This document shows, one piece after another, positions 1 to 8,909 of a stretch of DNA of 53,719 bases (within the stretch, counting starts at the first letter, position 1; the number at the start of each line of letters is the position of its first letter). A model generated the notes under the pieces. It saw only the letters and a program-made list of their open reading frames with translations. It did not search any database and was not told the DNA's origin. The translations under genes were made by a program, and so were the position numbers. This DNA comes from an uncultured cyanobacterium (GTDB lineage: Bacteria > Cyanobacteriota > Cyanobacteriia > Cyanobacteriales > Chroococcidiopsidaceae), in the NCBI GenBank assembly GCA_946221495.1, contig CAMIFA010000010.1, forward strand, positions 1 to 53,719, read 5' to 3'.

Positions 1-1
1 C

Positions 2-1321
2 GGTTGGAACTACTCATTTCCACCGAATATAGGCAGTGAATTCATTGACCCACAATATCCAATGGCAGGTTACAGAGACATGGTCTATATCGACGGTGTT
101 GCCCTTAAGCAAGTGAGAAGTAAAGCTAAGGTAGTACCTGGGACATTCTACGTTGATTACGCTCAAAATAAACTTTATATTGGCAATAATCCGGCAAAAA
201 AAACTGTGGAAGCTACGGCAATGGACACGGCATTTACGGCATTTAAGCTTTCGAAAGCCAATTCTAACCCATCCGGTACAGTAATCAGAGGTTTAGGTTT
301 TGCCCACTATGCCGACCAAGGGATCGTTGTAGAAGCACCGAATGTAACCCTTGAGAACAATACTTTTGTCTGGAATGGTCAACAAGGTGTTGTGACATAT
401 GGTAATAGCGATCATGCGATCATCCGCGGCAACATCTTCAGCTACAATGGACGCAATGGTTTAAGGGCGAGTGATTCCGACTACCTATTATTAGAAAACA
501 ATACATTCAGTCACAACAACGTCGAAAACTTTTCCAAAATATGGGATGCCGCAGGGGTAAAAATTACAGAGACAGAAGGGGTAGTAGTACGCAATAACCT
601 TGTTGAAAATAACGACTCAATCGGGATTTGGATTGATCTATCAGCGACCAACACCAAAATTGTTCACAATACCGCCCGCTACAACGACATGATCGGTATC
701 TTCTTTGAAGTTTCGCACAAAGCGATCATTGCCTCAAATCTATCGCACGATAATGGCATCGGCATTATGGTGTCGAATTCCACAAACGCGAAGGTGTTTA
801 ATAATACGCTCGCTAATAACAATACAAATATGTTGATCAAAGATACGAAGCGTAATAACAAAAATCGCAGTGAGATTGCTCAAGGAATTACCTGGGTTGC
901 ACGTAACAACGTGATCAAGAATAATATCTTCTCAAATACAAATCGTGGCGCTCATTTAACAGCTTCCAACTGTTATACCAGAGATCATTCCAAAGAGATG
1001 ATTGCTGCTATTAATTCCAATGGTTACTATCGCACGTCCTCAAGAAAACCAAGAAATATGATCAAATGGTCTTTAGGCGGAGCTAAATGTGACGTTGGAT
1101 ACGACTCAATTACCGATTTCAAATCAGCAACTAACTTTGAGCAACGGGCGCTCTCAATTGACGATGTCTCTACCAATCCATTCTTCGTCAATGAAGAAAA
1201 TGGAGATTATCGCCTTAAGTCAGGTAGCCCAGCAATTAAACGCGGTGAAGCACTACCGGAAGATGTTGCTGCTGCAATTGGAGTGAAGCCTGGAGTAGCA
1301 GTAGATTTAGGAGCGCTTTAG
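2..1321 (+). CDS. Right-handed parallel beta-helix protein, 5' end outside window
   Basis: The reading frame is open from base 2, so the N-terminus lies outside the window; an internal ATG at 62 is unlikely to be the true start. The visible part (about 439 codons) is made of repeating short strands with Asn-rich turns such as LENNTF, IIRGNIF, VVRNNLVENN and AKVFNNTLANNN. That is the signature of NosD/pectate-lyase-like beta-helix (PbH1) repeats. The C-terminal part (SGSPAIKRG) is the usual closing segment of extracellular polysaccharide-binding or polysaccharide-cleaving beta-helix proteins. It is probably secreted, but the signal peptide is not visible. Catalytic residues cannot be assigned, so substrate and activity are unknown. 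Confidence 0.75.
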   Translation, partial: GWNYSFPPNIGSEFIDPQYPMAGYRDMVYIDGVALKQVRSKAKVVPGTFYVDYAQNKLYIGNNPAKKTVEATAMDTAFTAFKLSKANSNPSGTVIRGLGFAHYADQGIVVEAPNVTLENNTFVWNGQQGVVTYGNSDHAIIRGNIFSYNGRNGLRASDSDYLLLENNTFSHNNVENFSKIWDAAGVKITETEGVVVRNNLVENNDSIGIWIDLSATNTKIVHNTARYNDMIGIFFEVSHKAIIASNLSHDNGIGIMVSNSTNAKVFNNTLANNNTNMLIKDTKRNNKNRSEIAQGITWVARNNVIKNNIFSNTNRGAHLTASNCYTRDHSKEMIAAINSNGYYRTSSRKPRNMIKWSLGGAKCDVGYDSITDFKSATNFEQRALSIDDVSTNPFFVNEENGDYRLKSGSPAIKRGEALPEDVAAAIGVKPGVAVDLGAL

Positions 1322-1632
1322 CTTAAGGGAGGACAATAGATGCCAGTATAAAGTAGCGGTAAAAGTTGGAGCCATAATTAGCTAATGCTTCTGTAAATTT
1401 AATAGCTATCGTGGCACTACACCTCAAATCAATTGCTTAAAGTAAGTAATCAACCTTAATCAACAAGGCTCCAACTTCGTTAGCGTGGCATTTTAATAAA
1501 AGTCTCTACTCGTAGGATCAAGCCCTGCGAGTTTTCCCTATTGATGCGATGAGCAGAAAGTTGTAAAAGGATAGAAAGAGAGCGATCGCAGCTTCCACAA
1601 ATAATTTATGAAGCCACGTATCGCCCTATTTT
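1322..1632. other. Intergenic region, no gene seen
   Basis: About 310 bp between the beta-helix gene and the convergent prs gene. It contains one HIP1 octamer (GCGATCGC near 1583) and no open frame of convincing length. I see no clear terminator hairpin. Confidence 0.5.
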
Positions 1633-2649
1633 TTAGCGGAACATACTGCTAACTGAACTATCTTCATGCACCCGCCAGATTGTTTCCCCTAGCAAATTCG
1701 CTACTGAAAGCACTGTAAGTTGGGCAAAGCGATTTGCTAAAGGAACTGGAATTGTATTTGTCACAATTACCTCTTCAAATAAACCGCTTGCTAATCGCTC
1801 ACTTGCTGGGGGGGAGAATACTGCATGAGTTGCACAGGCGTAAACCTGACGCGCTCCTTCTTCACGCAATAACTTGGCTCCCTCGGCAATAGTGCCACCA
1901 GTGTCGATCATGTCGTCTACTAACACTGCTGTTTTACCCGCTACATCACCGATGACATTCAGCACCTCCGCAACATTATGAGCTTGACGGCGTTTGTCAA
2001 TAATCGCCAAGGGTGCATCATCTAGCTTTTTCGCAAACGCCCTGGCACGGGCAACACCGCCGACATCCGGTGAAACTACAACAATATCCGACAGTTGTTT
2101 ACTTGCTAGGTAATCGATCAGAACTGGGGAACCGTAAACGTGATCAAAGGGGATATCAAAATAACCCTGGATTTGTGCTGAATGCAGATCCATTGCCAGA
2201 ACGCGATCGGCTCCTGCTTGGGTAATTAAGTTAGCAACCAGTTTGGCAGTTATTGACTCTCGCCCTGCCGTTTTGCGATCTGCCCTAGCGTAGCCATAGT
2301 AAGGAATTACTGCCGTAATCTGCCGCGCTGAGGCACGACGACAGGCATCAATCATGATCATCAATTCCATTAGGTGGTCGTTTACCGGCTGACAAGTTGG
2401 CTGAATTAAGTAAACATCACAACCCCGGATAGATTCTTGTATTTGAATATAAAGCTCTCCATCCGCAAAACCTTTGCGGATCATTGGTCCCAAGTCCATC
2501 CCCAGGTAGCGAGCAACTTCCTGAGACAAGAATACGTTAGCAGAACCAGAGAACAGCCTTAAGCGGTTATGATCAGTAACCGTTGTCGGAGCTGTCTGAA
2601 GCGTTAAAGTTGGAGAACGGAGCACGGCAGACCCTCGAAGCGCCTTCAT
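1633..2649 (-). CDS. prs: Ribose-phosphate pyrophosphokinase
   Basis: Makes PRPP from ribose 5-phosphate and ATP in the cytosol, feeding purine, pyrimidine, His, Trp and NAD synthesis. The N-terminal half has RLFSGSANVFLSQEVARYLG and the ADGELYIQIQESIRG segment. The flexible-loop region reads YYGYARADRK, followed by MDLHSAQIQGYFDIP. The PRPP-binding loop is VLVDDMIDTGGT, near residue 250. Length (338 aa) is normal for a cyanobacterial class I enzyme. I chose the ATG at 2649; an in-frame GTG at 2667 would add six residues, and neither has a strong Shine-Dalgarno site. PyrR, another PRPP-binding protein, is encoded 11 kb away and is not linked in an operon. Confidence 0.95.
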   Translation of the reverse strand: MKALRGSAVLRSPTLTLQTAPTTVTDHNRLRLFSGSANVFLSQEVARYLGMDLGPMIRKGFADGELYIQIQESIRGCDVYLIQPTCQPVNDHLMELMIMIDACRRASARQITAVIPYYGYARADRKTAGRESITAKLVANLITQAGADRVLAMDLHSAQIQGYFDIPFDHVYGSPVLIDYLASKQLSDIVVVSPDVGGVARARAFAKKLDDAPLAIIDKRRQAHNVAEVLNVIGDVAGKTAVLVDDMIDTGGTIAEGAKLLREEGARQVYACATHAVFSPPASERLASGLFEEVIVTNTIPVPLANRFAQLTVLSVANLLGETIWRVHEDSSVSSMFR

Positions 2650-2993
2650 TGCAATGTTTAGTATCACAGATTTAACAATACTACTGCAAATATTTTAGAA
2701 ATTTGGTTATTAGCTAAGATAATTTTTTTATTAGCAAGAGCTAAATTGATTACTCAAACTACTAAGGCAAATAAAGCGCTGGTTCATAAGTTTTGATAAT
2801 CAGAAATGTTTAAGTAAAATTACTCATGCTTATTCAGAAAAGTTAATTATAGTTTTACTAAAAATAAATTAAAAAATCTCAACTGGACTAGTATACGTAA
2901 ACTATAGAACAGCAGAGTTTAGAAGAAAATAAAGTTAAAAAGTGCTAAAAGTAAGTTTTATTTAAAAACAATCTCTGCTGCTAGTCAAGTTAT
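2650..2993. other. AT-rich divergent intergenic region
   Basis: About 340 bp of strongly AT-rich DNA between the divergent prs and kinase genes. It must hold both promoters, but no -35/-10 pair stands out clearly. No small ORF is convincing. Confidence 0.4.
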
Positions 2994-3005
2994 TTGAAAT
3001 CGCCT

Positions 3006-4895
3006 ATGCAACCACCTATTCAACTTGGCACTGTTCTCCAAAACCGTTATCGCATAATCAAAGTTCTTGGGCAGGGGGGATTTGGTCGTACCTATCTAGC
3101 AGAAGATTTAGGACGCTTTAACGAACTTTGTGCCTTAAAGGAACTAATTCCATCCCAGACGGGAGATTATGCCCTAGAGAAGTCAAAAGAGCTTTTTCAA
3201 CGAGAGGCAGCTATCCTCTACCAAATTCAGCATCCGCAAGTACCTCAGTTTCGGGCTACTTTTGAGCAGGATCAGCGCTTGTTTCTAGTACAGGATTATG
3301 TTGAAGGTAAAACGTATCGATCGCTGTTAGATGAACGCCGGGCTGTTAATCAAACTTTTACAGAAGCAGAAGTATTGCAACTTTTGCGGCAATTGTTGCC
3401 TGTACTGGCACATCTGCATATTCGTGGGATTATTCACCGCGATATTTCCCCAGATAATATTATTTTACGGAACGATGCTAAACCAGTGTTGATTGATTTT
3501 GGTGTTGTTAAAGAATTGGCTACTCGGTTTCAATCACCAAATATTACACCCCAACCAACAACTGTAGGTAAATTAGGTTATGCACCCAGCGAACAAATTC
3601 AAACTGGTAGAGCATATCCTAGCAGCGATCTGTACGCACTGGCGGTAACTTGTGTAGTGCTGCTTACTAGCCGAGAACCACAAGAATTGTTTGATGATAC
3701 TGCGATGATTTGGAATTGGCAGCGCTGGGCAACAGTTAGCCCTGGATTAGCACAGGTATTGAATCGGATGTTGAGCTACAAGCCGAGCGATCGCTACCAA
3801 TCTGTTGCTGATGTTGCTAAAGCCCTCCAAGGAGTCAAACATCAAGTTATTAACCAAAATAACCTTAAACTTCCAACCTTAACTCGTCAAGTTGCGGCTC
3901 CGGAATTATCGCAAATTCAAACAATTGCGATTAGTCGTCGTCCTGATTTGGTGCAATCAAATACTAATAACCTCAATCAACCTGCACCAGTTATTCCCGC
4001 GCCTAAAACTAAAGAAATTTGGGATAATCCTTGGGCGATCGCGGCAATTGCAATTATTGTGGCTTTGTTTGCTGGCGTTGGTTCTTGGGCGATCGTCAGC
4101 TATATTCTGGCACAGCGTCCAGTACCACAAACTTTTCCTTCACCAATTGTTTCTGAAAGTTCTACACCTACACCTACTGTTTCCCAAACACCTACACCTA
4201 CACCTAGCAGTGAACCAATTAACTATAGCCAGCGCTTAAACTTAGTAACAGGTGAAACTACAAATGTTGAAGGTAATTTAAAAGCTAATACAACTATTGA
4301 CTACATTTTTAGAGGTGAACAAGGGCAACAGTTAACTGCAACTCTTGCACAGGAAGGTGTTTTGTTCACTGTTTTAGCACCAAATCAAGAACCTATTAAC
4401 GATTTAGCTCAACGAGTGACACGCTATCAAGACACACTGCCGTTTACTGGAGATTACACTATTCGGCTTAGTCCTGTTGAATCAGTTGAAGAAAGCAAGT
4501 ATCAGCTTAATCTGAACTTAGAAAACCCAGTTGCACCAACACCAACTGAGACAATAACTCCAACACCTACGCCTACTATCAGCCCCAGCTTTGAAGTAGA
4601 ACTGATTAATTTCAACGTTGGTGAAACAAGGCAAATTTCTGGTCAAACTAGTCCCCAGCAGATTAAACGCTATTTAGTTAATGTTCAACAGGGGCAAATA
4701 CTTTATGTTGCTGTTCAAGCAGGTGAAGTAACGCTAGATATTCGTAATCCCGATGGTGAGGTTATAGAAAATGCTGCTAATACACGAGTTTGGCAAGAGC
4801 AAGTACAAAGTAGTGGTGAGTATCAAATTGATGTAATTACTAACCAAGAAGACACAGACTTTACTTTGGGTTTAGGTGTCCGGAATTCGGAATAA
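3006..4895 (+). CDS. Membrane-anchored Ser/Thr protein kinase with two PPC-like extracytoplasmic domains
   Basis: The N-terminal kinase domain (about residues 1-275) has the glycine loop GQGGFG (22-27) and Lys45 in ALKEL. The catalytic loop HRDISPDN starts near 144, with Ser where Lys is commoner, and DFG starts at 164. A Hanks-type Ser/Thr kinase is therefore likely and active. After a linker comes one transmembrane helix (about 343-365). A Thr/Pro-rich stretch (TPTPT repeats) follows, then two similar beta-rich modules separated by a second Thr/Pro linker. Each module starts with a NxxxGET segment and resembles bacterial pre-peptidase C-terminal (PPC) domains. The layout is a cytosolic kinase with an outside sensor. 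Ligand and targets are unknown. An upstream TTG at 2994 is an alternative start. Confidence 0.88.
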   Translation: MQPPIQLGTVLQNRYRIIKVLGQGGFGRTYLAEDLGRFNELCALKELIPSQTGDYALEKSKELFQREAAILYQIQHPQVPQFRATFEQDQRLFLVQDYVEGKTYRSLLDERRAVNQTFTEAEVLQLLRQLLPVLAHLHIRGIIHRDISPDNIILRNDAKPVLIDFGVVKELATRFQSPNITPQPTTVGKLGYAPSEQIQTGRAYPSSDLYALAVTCVVLLTSREPQELFDDTAMIWNWQRWATVSPGLAQVLNRMLSYKPSDRYQSVADVAKALQGVKHQVINQNNLKLPTLTRQVAAPELSQIQTIAISRRPDLVQSNTNNLNQPAPVIPAPKTKEIWDNPWAIAAIAIIVALFAGVGSWAIVSYILAQRPVPQTFPSPIVSESSTPTPTVSQTPTPTPSSEPINYSQRLNLVTGETTNVEGNLKANTTIDYIFRGEQGQQLTATLAQEGVLFTVLAPNQEPINDLAQRVTRYQDTLPFTGDYTIRLSPVESVEESKYQLNLNLENPVAPTPTETITPTPTPTISPSFEVELINFNVGETRQISGQTSPQQIKRYLVNVQQGQILYVAVQAGEVTLDIRNPDGEVIENAANTRVWQEQVQSSGEYQIDVITNQEDTDFTLGLGVRNSE

Positions 4896-4993
4896 ATAAT
4901 CATGAAAAATCAACACCTATTAACCGATTGTTGATCTAAGTAATTTGTTATTAGCAGCAATAAGATAAATATTTGTAAGGAATTAATACTATT

Positions 4994-5680
4994 TTGAATA
5001 CTCTATTAATTACAGGAACTGATACTGAAGTTGGAAAAACAGTTTTAACTACAGCATTGGCTGCTTATTGGCAGAGATACCAGCCTGCTAAGAGTTTAGG
5101 GATTATGAAACCGATTCAAGCTGGAATAGGCGATCGCGAACTATATACGCAATTATTTTCCCTAAATCAATCTCCAGCAGAAATTACACCGCTATACTTT
5201 GAAGCACCGCTAGCACCACCGATAGCCGCAGCCAAGGAAGGACGCTCAGTAGATTTAGCTATTGTTTGGCAAACTTTATCAAAACTGCAATCATCACACG
5301 ATTTGGTGCTAGTAGAAGCACTAGGAGGATTAGGATCGCCTGTAAGTGATGAATTTACCGTAGCAGATATAGCGGCTGACTGGCGGCTACCAACTCTTTT
5401 AGTCGTTCCGGTGAAGTTAGGGGCGATCGCCTCTTCAGTTGCTAATGTAGCTTTAGCTAGACTTTCGCGTGTCGATATTAAAGGTATTGTGCTTAATTGT
5501 GTTCAACCGCGAACAGATGCAGAAATCGCTGACTTGACACCGATTGAATTAATCCAATCACTGACTAATATTCCAGTTTTAGGCTGCTTACCTTATTTAG
5601 ACAATCCAACTGATTTAAATAAACTGGCTTTCTTTGCTGCAAATTTAGATTTAGAGAGATTAATACCCTTTGTGACTTGA
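4994..5680 (+). CDS. bioD: Dethiobiotin synthase
   Basis: Closes the ureido ring of dethiobiotin from DAPA, CO2 and ATP, the penultimate step of biotin synthesis. The protein opens with LLITGTDTEVGKT, the family P-loop, followed by MKPIQAG and the EALGGLGSP segment that corresponds to the EGAGG motif of BioD. Length is 228 aa, as usual. The start is a TTG with AAGGAA 11 bases upstream; no ATG lies near the P-loop, so TTG is the only sensible start. It follows the kinase by about 100 bp. No other bio gene is visible, so the pathway is scattered, as is common in cyanobacteria. Confidence 0.93.
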   Translation: MNTLLITGTDTEVGKTVLTTALAAYWQRYQPAKSLGIMKPIQAGIGDRELYTQLFSLNQSPAEITPLYFEAPLAPPIAAAKEGRSVDLAIVWQTLSKLQSSHDLVLVEALGGLGSPVSDEFTVADIAADWRLPTLLVVPVKLGAIASSVANVALARLSRVDIKGIVLNCVQPRTDAEIADLTPIELIQSLTNIPVLGCLPYLDNPTDLNKLAFFAANLDLERLIPFVT

Positions 5681-5717
5681 AATGTCATCATGAAGAAACC
5701 TGGCGAGGAAAAGTTTT

Positions 5718-6401
5718 ATGCAGCTTGCTCTTAAACACCTAGTCACCCCAACACCGAGTAATGACGTTTTATTAACGATTGAGGTTGGAAAAAGTATTTT
5801 GCTAGAAAACGTTAGCTGGCAAACATTTGAAACATTGTTGGTTGAAATCGGAGAACATCGCGCTGCGCGACTTGCTTATGACCAAGGAATATTAGAAATT
5901 ATGGCTCCCTTGCCAGAGCATGAGTATTATAAGGAAGCAATTGGAGTTTTAGTTCAAGACTTAGCAGATGTCGTAGATATTGACTACGAAACCCTTGGTT
6001 CAACTACCTGGAAACGTCAAGACTTACTTGCTGGAGTAGAACCAGATAATTGCTTTTACTTTCAAAATGAGTCAGTTATTCGCGGTAAGTTAGATTTTGA
6101 TCTGACTAAAGATCCACCACCCGATCTGGTTCTAGAAATTGATGTTACTCACAAATCTCTAGATAGATTTCCTATTTATGCACGGCTTGGTGTTCCTGAA
6201 ATTTGGCGCTATGAGAAGGGACAAATTAAAATTTATCAACTTCAAGGTAATAGATATGTTGAAACTCTCTCTAGCTTGGTATTTCCCTTAACTCTAATAC
6301 AACAAATTATTCCTTTTATTCAGCAATATCGAGCAGTGGGGAAAAAAGCCATGCGACGCGCTTTTCGTGACTGGGTTAGGCAACAAATAGAAAAAGCTTA
6401 A
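5718..6401 (+). CDS. Uma2 family (DUF820) restriction-endonuclease-fold protein
   Basis: Belongs to the large cyanobacterial Uma2/DUF820 family of PD-(D/E)XK-fold proteins. The protein shows the family's ordered motifs: LLVEIGEHRAARLAYDQGIL, EIMAPLPEHE, then PDLVLEIDVTHKSLDRFPIY and YARLGVPEIWRYE. The D..E.D core (DLVLEIDVT) would carry the metal ligands. Length is 227 aa. A GAGGAAAAG ribosome-binding site precedes the ATG. Many cyanobacterial genomes hold tens of copies; the biological role is unknown, and links to mobile DNA or toxin-like nucleases are only inference. Confidence 0.88.
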   Translation: MQLALKHLVTPTPSNDVLLTIEVGKSILLENVSWQTFETLLVEIGEHRAARLAYDQGILEIMAPLPEHEYYKEAIGVLVQDLADVVDIDYETLGSTTWKRQDLLAGVEPDNCFYFQNESVIRGKLDFDLTKDPPPDLVLEIDVTHKSLDRFPIYARLGVPEIWRYEKGQIKIYQLQGNRYVETLSSLVFPLTLIQQIIPFIQQYRAVGKKAMRRAFRDWVRQQIEKA

Positions 6402-6585
6402 GGAGTATTGCCTATGAAGGTTCGCTGGATTTTTAATATTAATTTCTGATCACTTTCTTAACCAGGGCTTTACTATAAAGAAATAACACAAGCGCGCTTC
6501 TTCAGAATTGCTTTGACAAATTTATAGATAACGAGTGCAACACGCTTGTCTATAATTTTCTAAACTTAATTTCAATTTTTGAAAC

Positions 6586-7815
6586 ATGGTTTCTACCTCT
6601 TTAAATCCCCTAAATATTGATTTATCTCATATTCGTCCAGAAATCCAAGCTTTGCAGCCGCAAGTTGTAGAGTGGCGACGGCAACTACATCAAAAACCGG
6701 AACTGGGATTTAAAGAGCAAATTACCTCTGAGTTTATCGCCCAAAAATTGCAGGAATGGGGAATTGAGCATCAAAAAGCAATTGCTAATACAGGAATTGT
6801 TGCTGTAATCAAAGGCAAGAGGCAAGACAGAGAATTTATTAAGGAATCAGTATTAGCGATTCGGGCGGATATGGATGCTTTGCCGATTCAGGAAGAAAAC
6901 GAAGTACCATACCGATCGCAACATGATGGAGTAATGCACGCTTGCGGTCATGATGGACATACAGCGATCGCCCTTGCTACAGCTTACTACTTGTCTCAGC
7001 ACTCAGACACCTTCACTGGAACCGTTAAAATCATCTTTCAACCAGCAGAAGAAGGGCCAGGCGGCGCGCAGCCAATGATTGAGGCTGGAGTGCTGAAAAA
7101 CCCAGATGTTGATGCAATTATTGGTTTACATCTGTGGAATAATTTACCGCTTGGCACAGTTGGCGTTCGTAGTGGTGCATTAATGGCGGCTGTTGAGTGC
7201 TGGCGCTGCACAATTTTAGGCAAAGGCGGACACGGTGCAATGCCTCATCAAACAATTGATTCAATTGTAGTTGCTGCCCAAGTCGTAAATGCTTTACAAA
7301 CGATTGTGGCTCGAAATGTTGATCCTTTAGAATCTGCGGTGGTTACTGTTGGCGAACTTCATGCTGGTACTGCACAGAATATAATTGCTGATACGGCACG
7401 TTTAAGTGGTACGGTGCGCTATTTTAACCCCGCTTTGGATGAAGTGATTCCCCAGCGAATTGAACAGATTATTGCCGGAGTTTGCCAAAGTCATGGTGCT
7501 AGTTACGATTTGGAATATTGGCGACTTTACCCACCTGTAATTAATAATGCTGACATAGCCCAATTAGTGCGATCGGTAGCAGCAGAAGTAATAGAAACAC
7601 CCGTCGGGATTGTGCCAGAATGTCAAACTATGGGTGGTGAAGATATGTCATTTTTTCTCCAAGAAGTACCTGGTTGCTATTTCTTTTTAGGTTCTGCAAA
7701 TCTAACTAAAAATTTAGCTTATCCGCATCACCATCCGCGCTTTGATTTTGATGAAACAGCTTTAGGGATGGGTGTTGAAATATTTGTGAGGTGCGTAGCC
7801 AAGTTTTTTAGCTAG
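6586..7815 (+). CDS. M20 family amidohydrolase (hippurate/IAA-amino-acid hydrolase type)
   Basis: A cytosolic zinc- or manganese-dependent amidohydrolase of the M20D group, which cleaves N-acyl amino acids. Seen: WRRQLHQKPELGFKE near the N-terminus, RADMDALPIQEEN, the metal-binding MHACGHDGHTA, FQPAEEGPGGA with the catalytic Glu pair, the dimerisation domain opening near GKGGHGAMPH, and a C-terminal MGGEDMSFFLQ metal site. Length of 409 aa is standard. The real substrate (N-acetyl amino acids, IAA conjugates or peptides) cannot be told from sequence. It is followed by a convergent GST gene 7 bp away. Confidence 0.9.
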   Translation: MVSTSLNPLNIDLSHIRPEIQALQPQVVEWRRQLHQKPELGFKEQITSEFIAQKLQEWGIEHQKAIANTGIVAVIKGKRQDREFIKESVLAIRADMDALPIQEENEVPYRSQHDGVMHACGHDGHTAIALATAYYLSQHSDTFTGTVKIIFQPAEEGPGGAQPMIEAGVLKNPDVDAIIGLHLWNNLPLGTVGVRSGALMAAVECWRCTILGKGGHGAMPHQTIDSIVVAAQVVNALQTIVARNVDPLESAVVTVGELHAGTAQNIIADTARLSGTVRYFNPALDEVIPQRIEQIIAGVCQSHGASYDLEYWRLYPPVINNADIAQLVRSVAAEVIETPVGIVPECQTMGGEDMSFFLQEVPGCYFFLGSANLTKNLAYPHHHPRFDFDETALGMGVEIFVRCVAKFFS

Positions 7816-7822
7816 AACTTGT

Positions 7823-8428
7823 TTAAGCTGGTATAGCCATACCGCGTTGTACTGCGGGACGCTGCTGCAATATCTCAAACCAGCGCTTCAGATTGGCGTG
7901 ATTATCTAGTGTTAATCCTTGAAAATCGTAACTCGCAACCCAAGGGTATGTTGCAACATCAGCAAGTGAGTAATCGCCACAGATAAATTCATTGTTTGCT
8001 AATTGAGTATCTAATACACTATAAAGTCGCAAAGTTTCTTTTTCATAGTGATTTATTGCGTATTCAATTTTTTGGGGTGCGAACTTTTTGAAGTGGTTTA
8101 GTTGACCAAACATTGATCCTACACTTCCCATTTGAAACATTAGCCACTCTAGCACTTGAAAGCGTTGTTTTTGTGCAGTCGGCAGTAAGTTTCCGGTTTT
8201 TTCTGCTAAATAAATTAGAATTGCCCCAGATTCAAAAATAGTAATCCCAGTATCTTGATCAACAATTGCTGGAATTTTACTATTAGGGTTAATTGCTATG
8301 TATTGGGGTGTAAATTGCTCGTTTTTTGTAATATCAATTTTTAGGACGTTGTAGGGTAAACTCACTTCCTCTAACATAATGGAAGCTTTGCGCCCGTTTG
8401 GTGTTGTGAAGGTATAAAGAGCGATCAT
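7823..8428 (-). CDS. Glutathione S-transferase family protein
   Basis: Two-domain GST of 201 aa. The N-terminal thioredoxin-like domain starts ALYTFTTPNGRKASIMLEE and has the cis-proline loop NSKIPAI, then FESGAILIYLAEK, which binds the glutathione gamma-Glu moiety. The C-terminal helical domain contains FICGDYSLADVATYPWV, the conserved N-capping box. The TPNGRK motif is typical of the Ure2p/YfcG-like (Nu-class) GSTs, which often show glutathione-dependent reductase or peroxidase activity. The exact substrate is unknown. Confidence 0.88.
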   Translation of the reverse strand: MIALYTFTTPNGRKASIMLEEVSLPYNVLKIDITKNEQFTPQYIAINPNSKIPAIVDQDTGITIFESGAILIYLAEKTGNLLPTAQKQRFQVLEWLMFQMGSVGSMFGQLNHFKKFAPQKIEYAINHYEKETLRLYSVLDTQLANNEFICGDYSLADVATYPWVASYDFQGLTLDNHANLKRWFEILQQRPAVQRGMAIPA

Positions 8429-8909
8429 GTTAATAAATGCTCTGTGCCAACTTTAGAGGTAGTTTAGCTTGAAAATTGGTAGAGCGATCGCCTTTTGCTC
8501 AAATCAAGTTTGGGCTGCCAAAGTTCAAATTCCTCTCGGATTAAGCTTTCAACTTCTATTGCTGTCACTTATCTAAATTCAGTTGGTATAAGCCATAATC
8601 AGATTGCTCGAAAGCGTTAAATAGATTTGCTTTTCCAAATCTAAACTTATTATTAATTGTGAAGAATTTAGGTTAGCGCTTTAGAACTAAACAAGTCTAG
8701 AACATTGCCTTAACGTTTATTTGTCATCCTAAGCAAATTCATACTTAGTTACTGTTTTTACCAATTTACCGCTAGTTTTACCAATATAACAATTTCAGTT
8801 ATTGAGAGTAGGTAGCAGCAAACTAAATAAAGTTTAGGTATTTTTGATAGAATCATTTGATAATAATCTGCAATAACTGCTAATTTAGCATCACGTTAAC
8901 CCTATCTCT
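8429..8909. other. Intergenic region, no gene seen
   Basis: About 480 bp between the divergent GST and multicopper oxidase genes. One HIP1 octamer lies near 8486. The rest is AT-rich, with no convincing ORF or RNA structure. Confidence 0.4.
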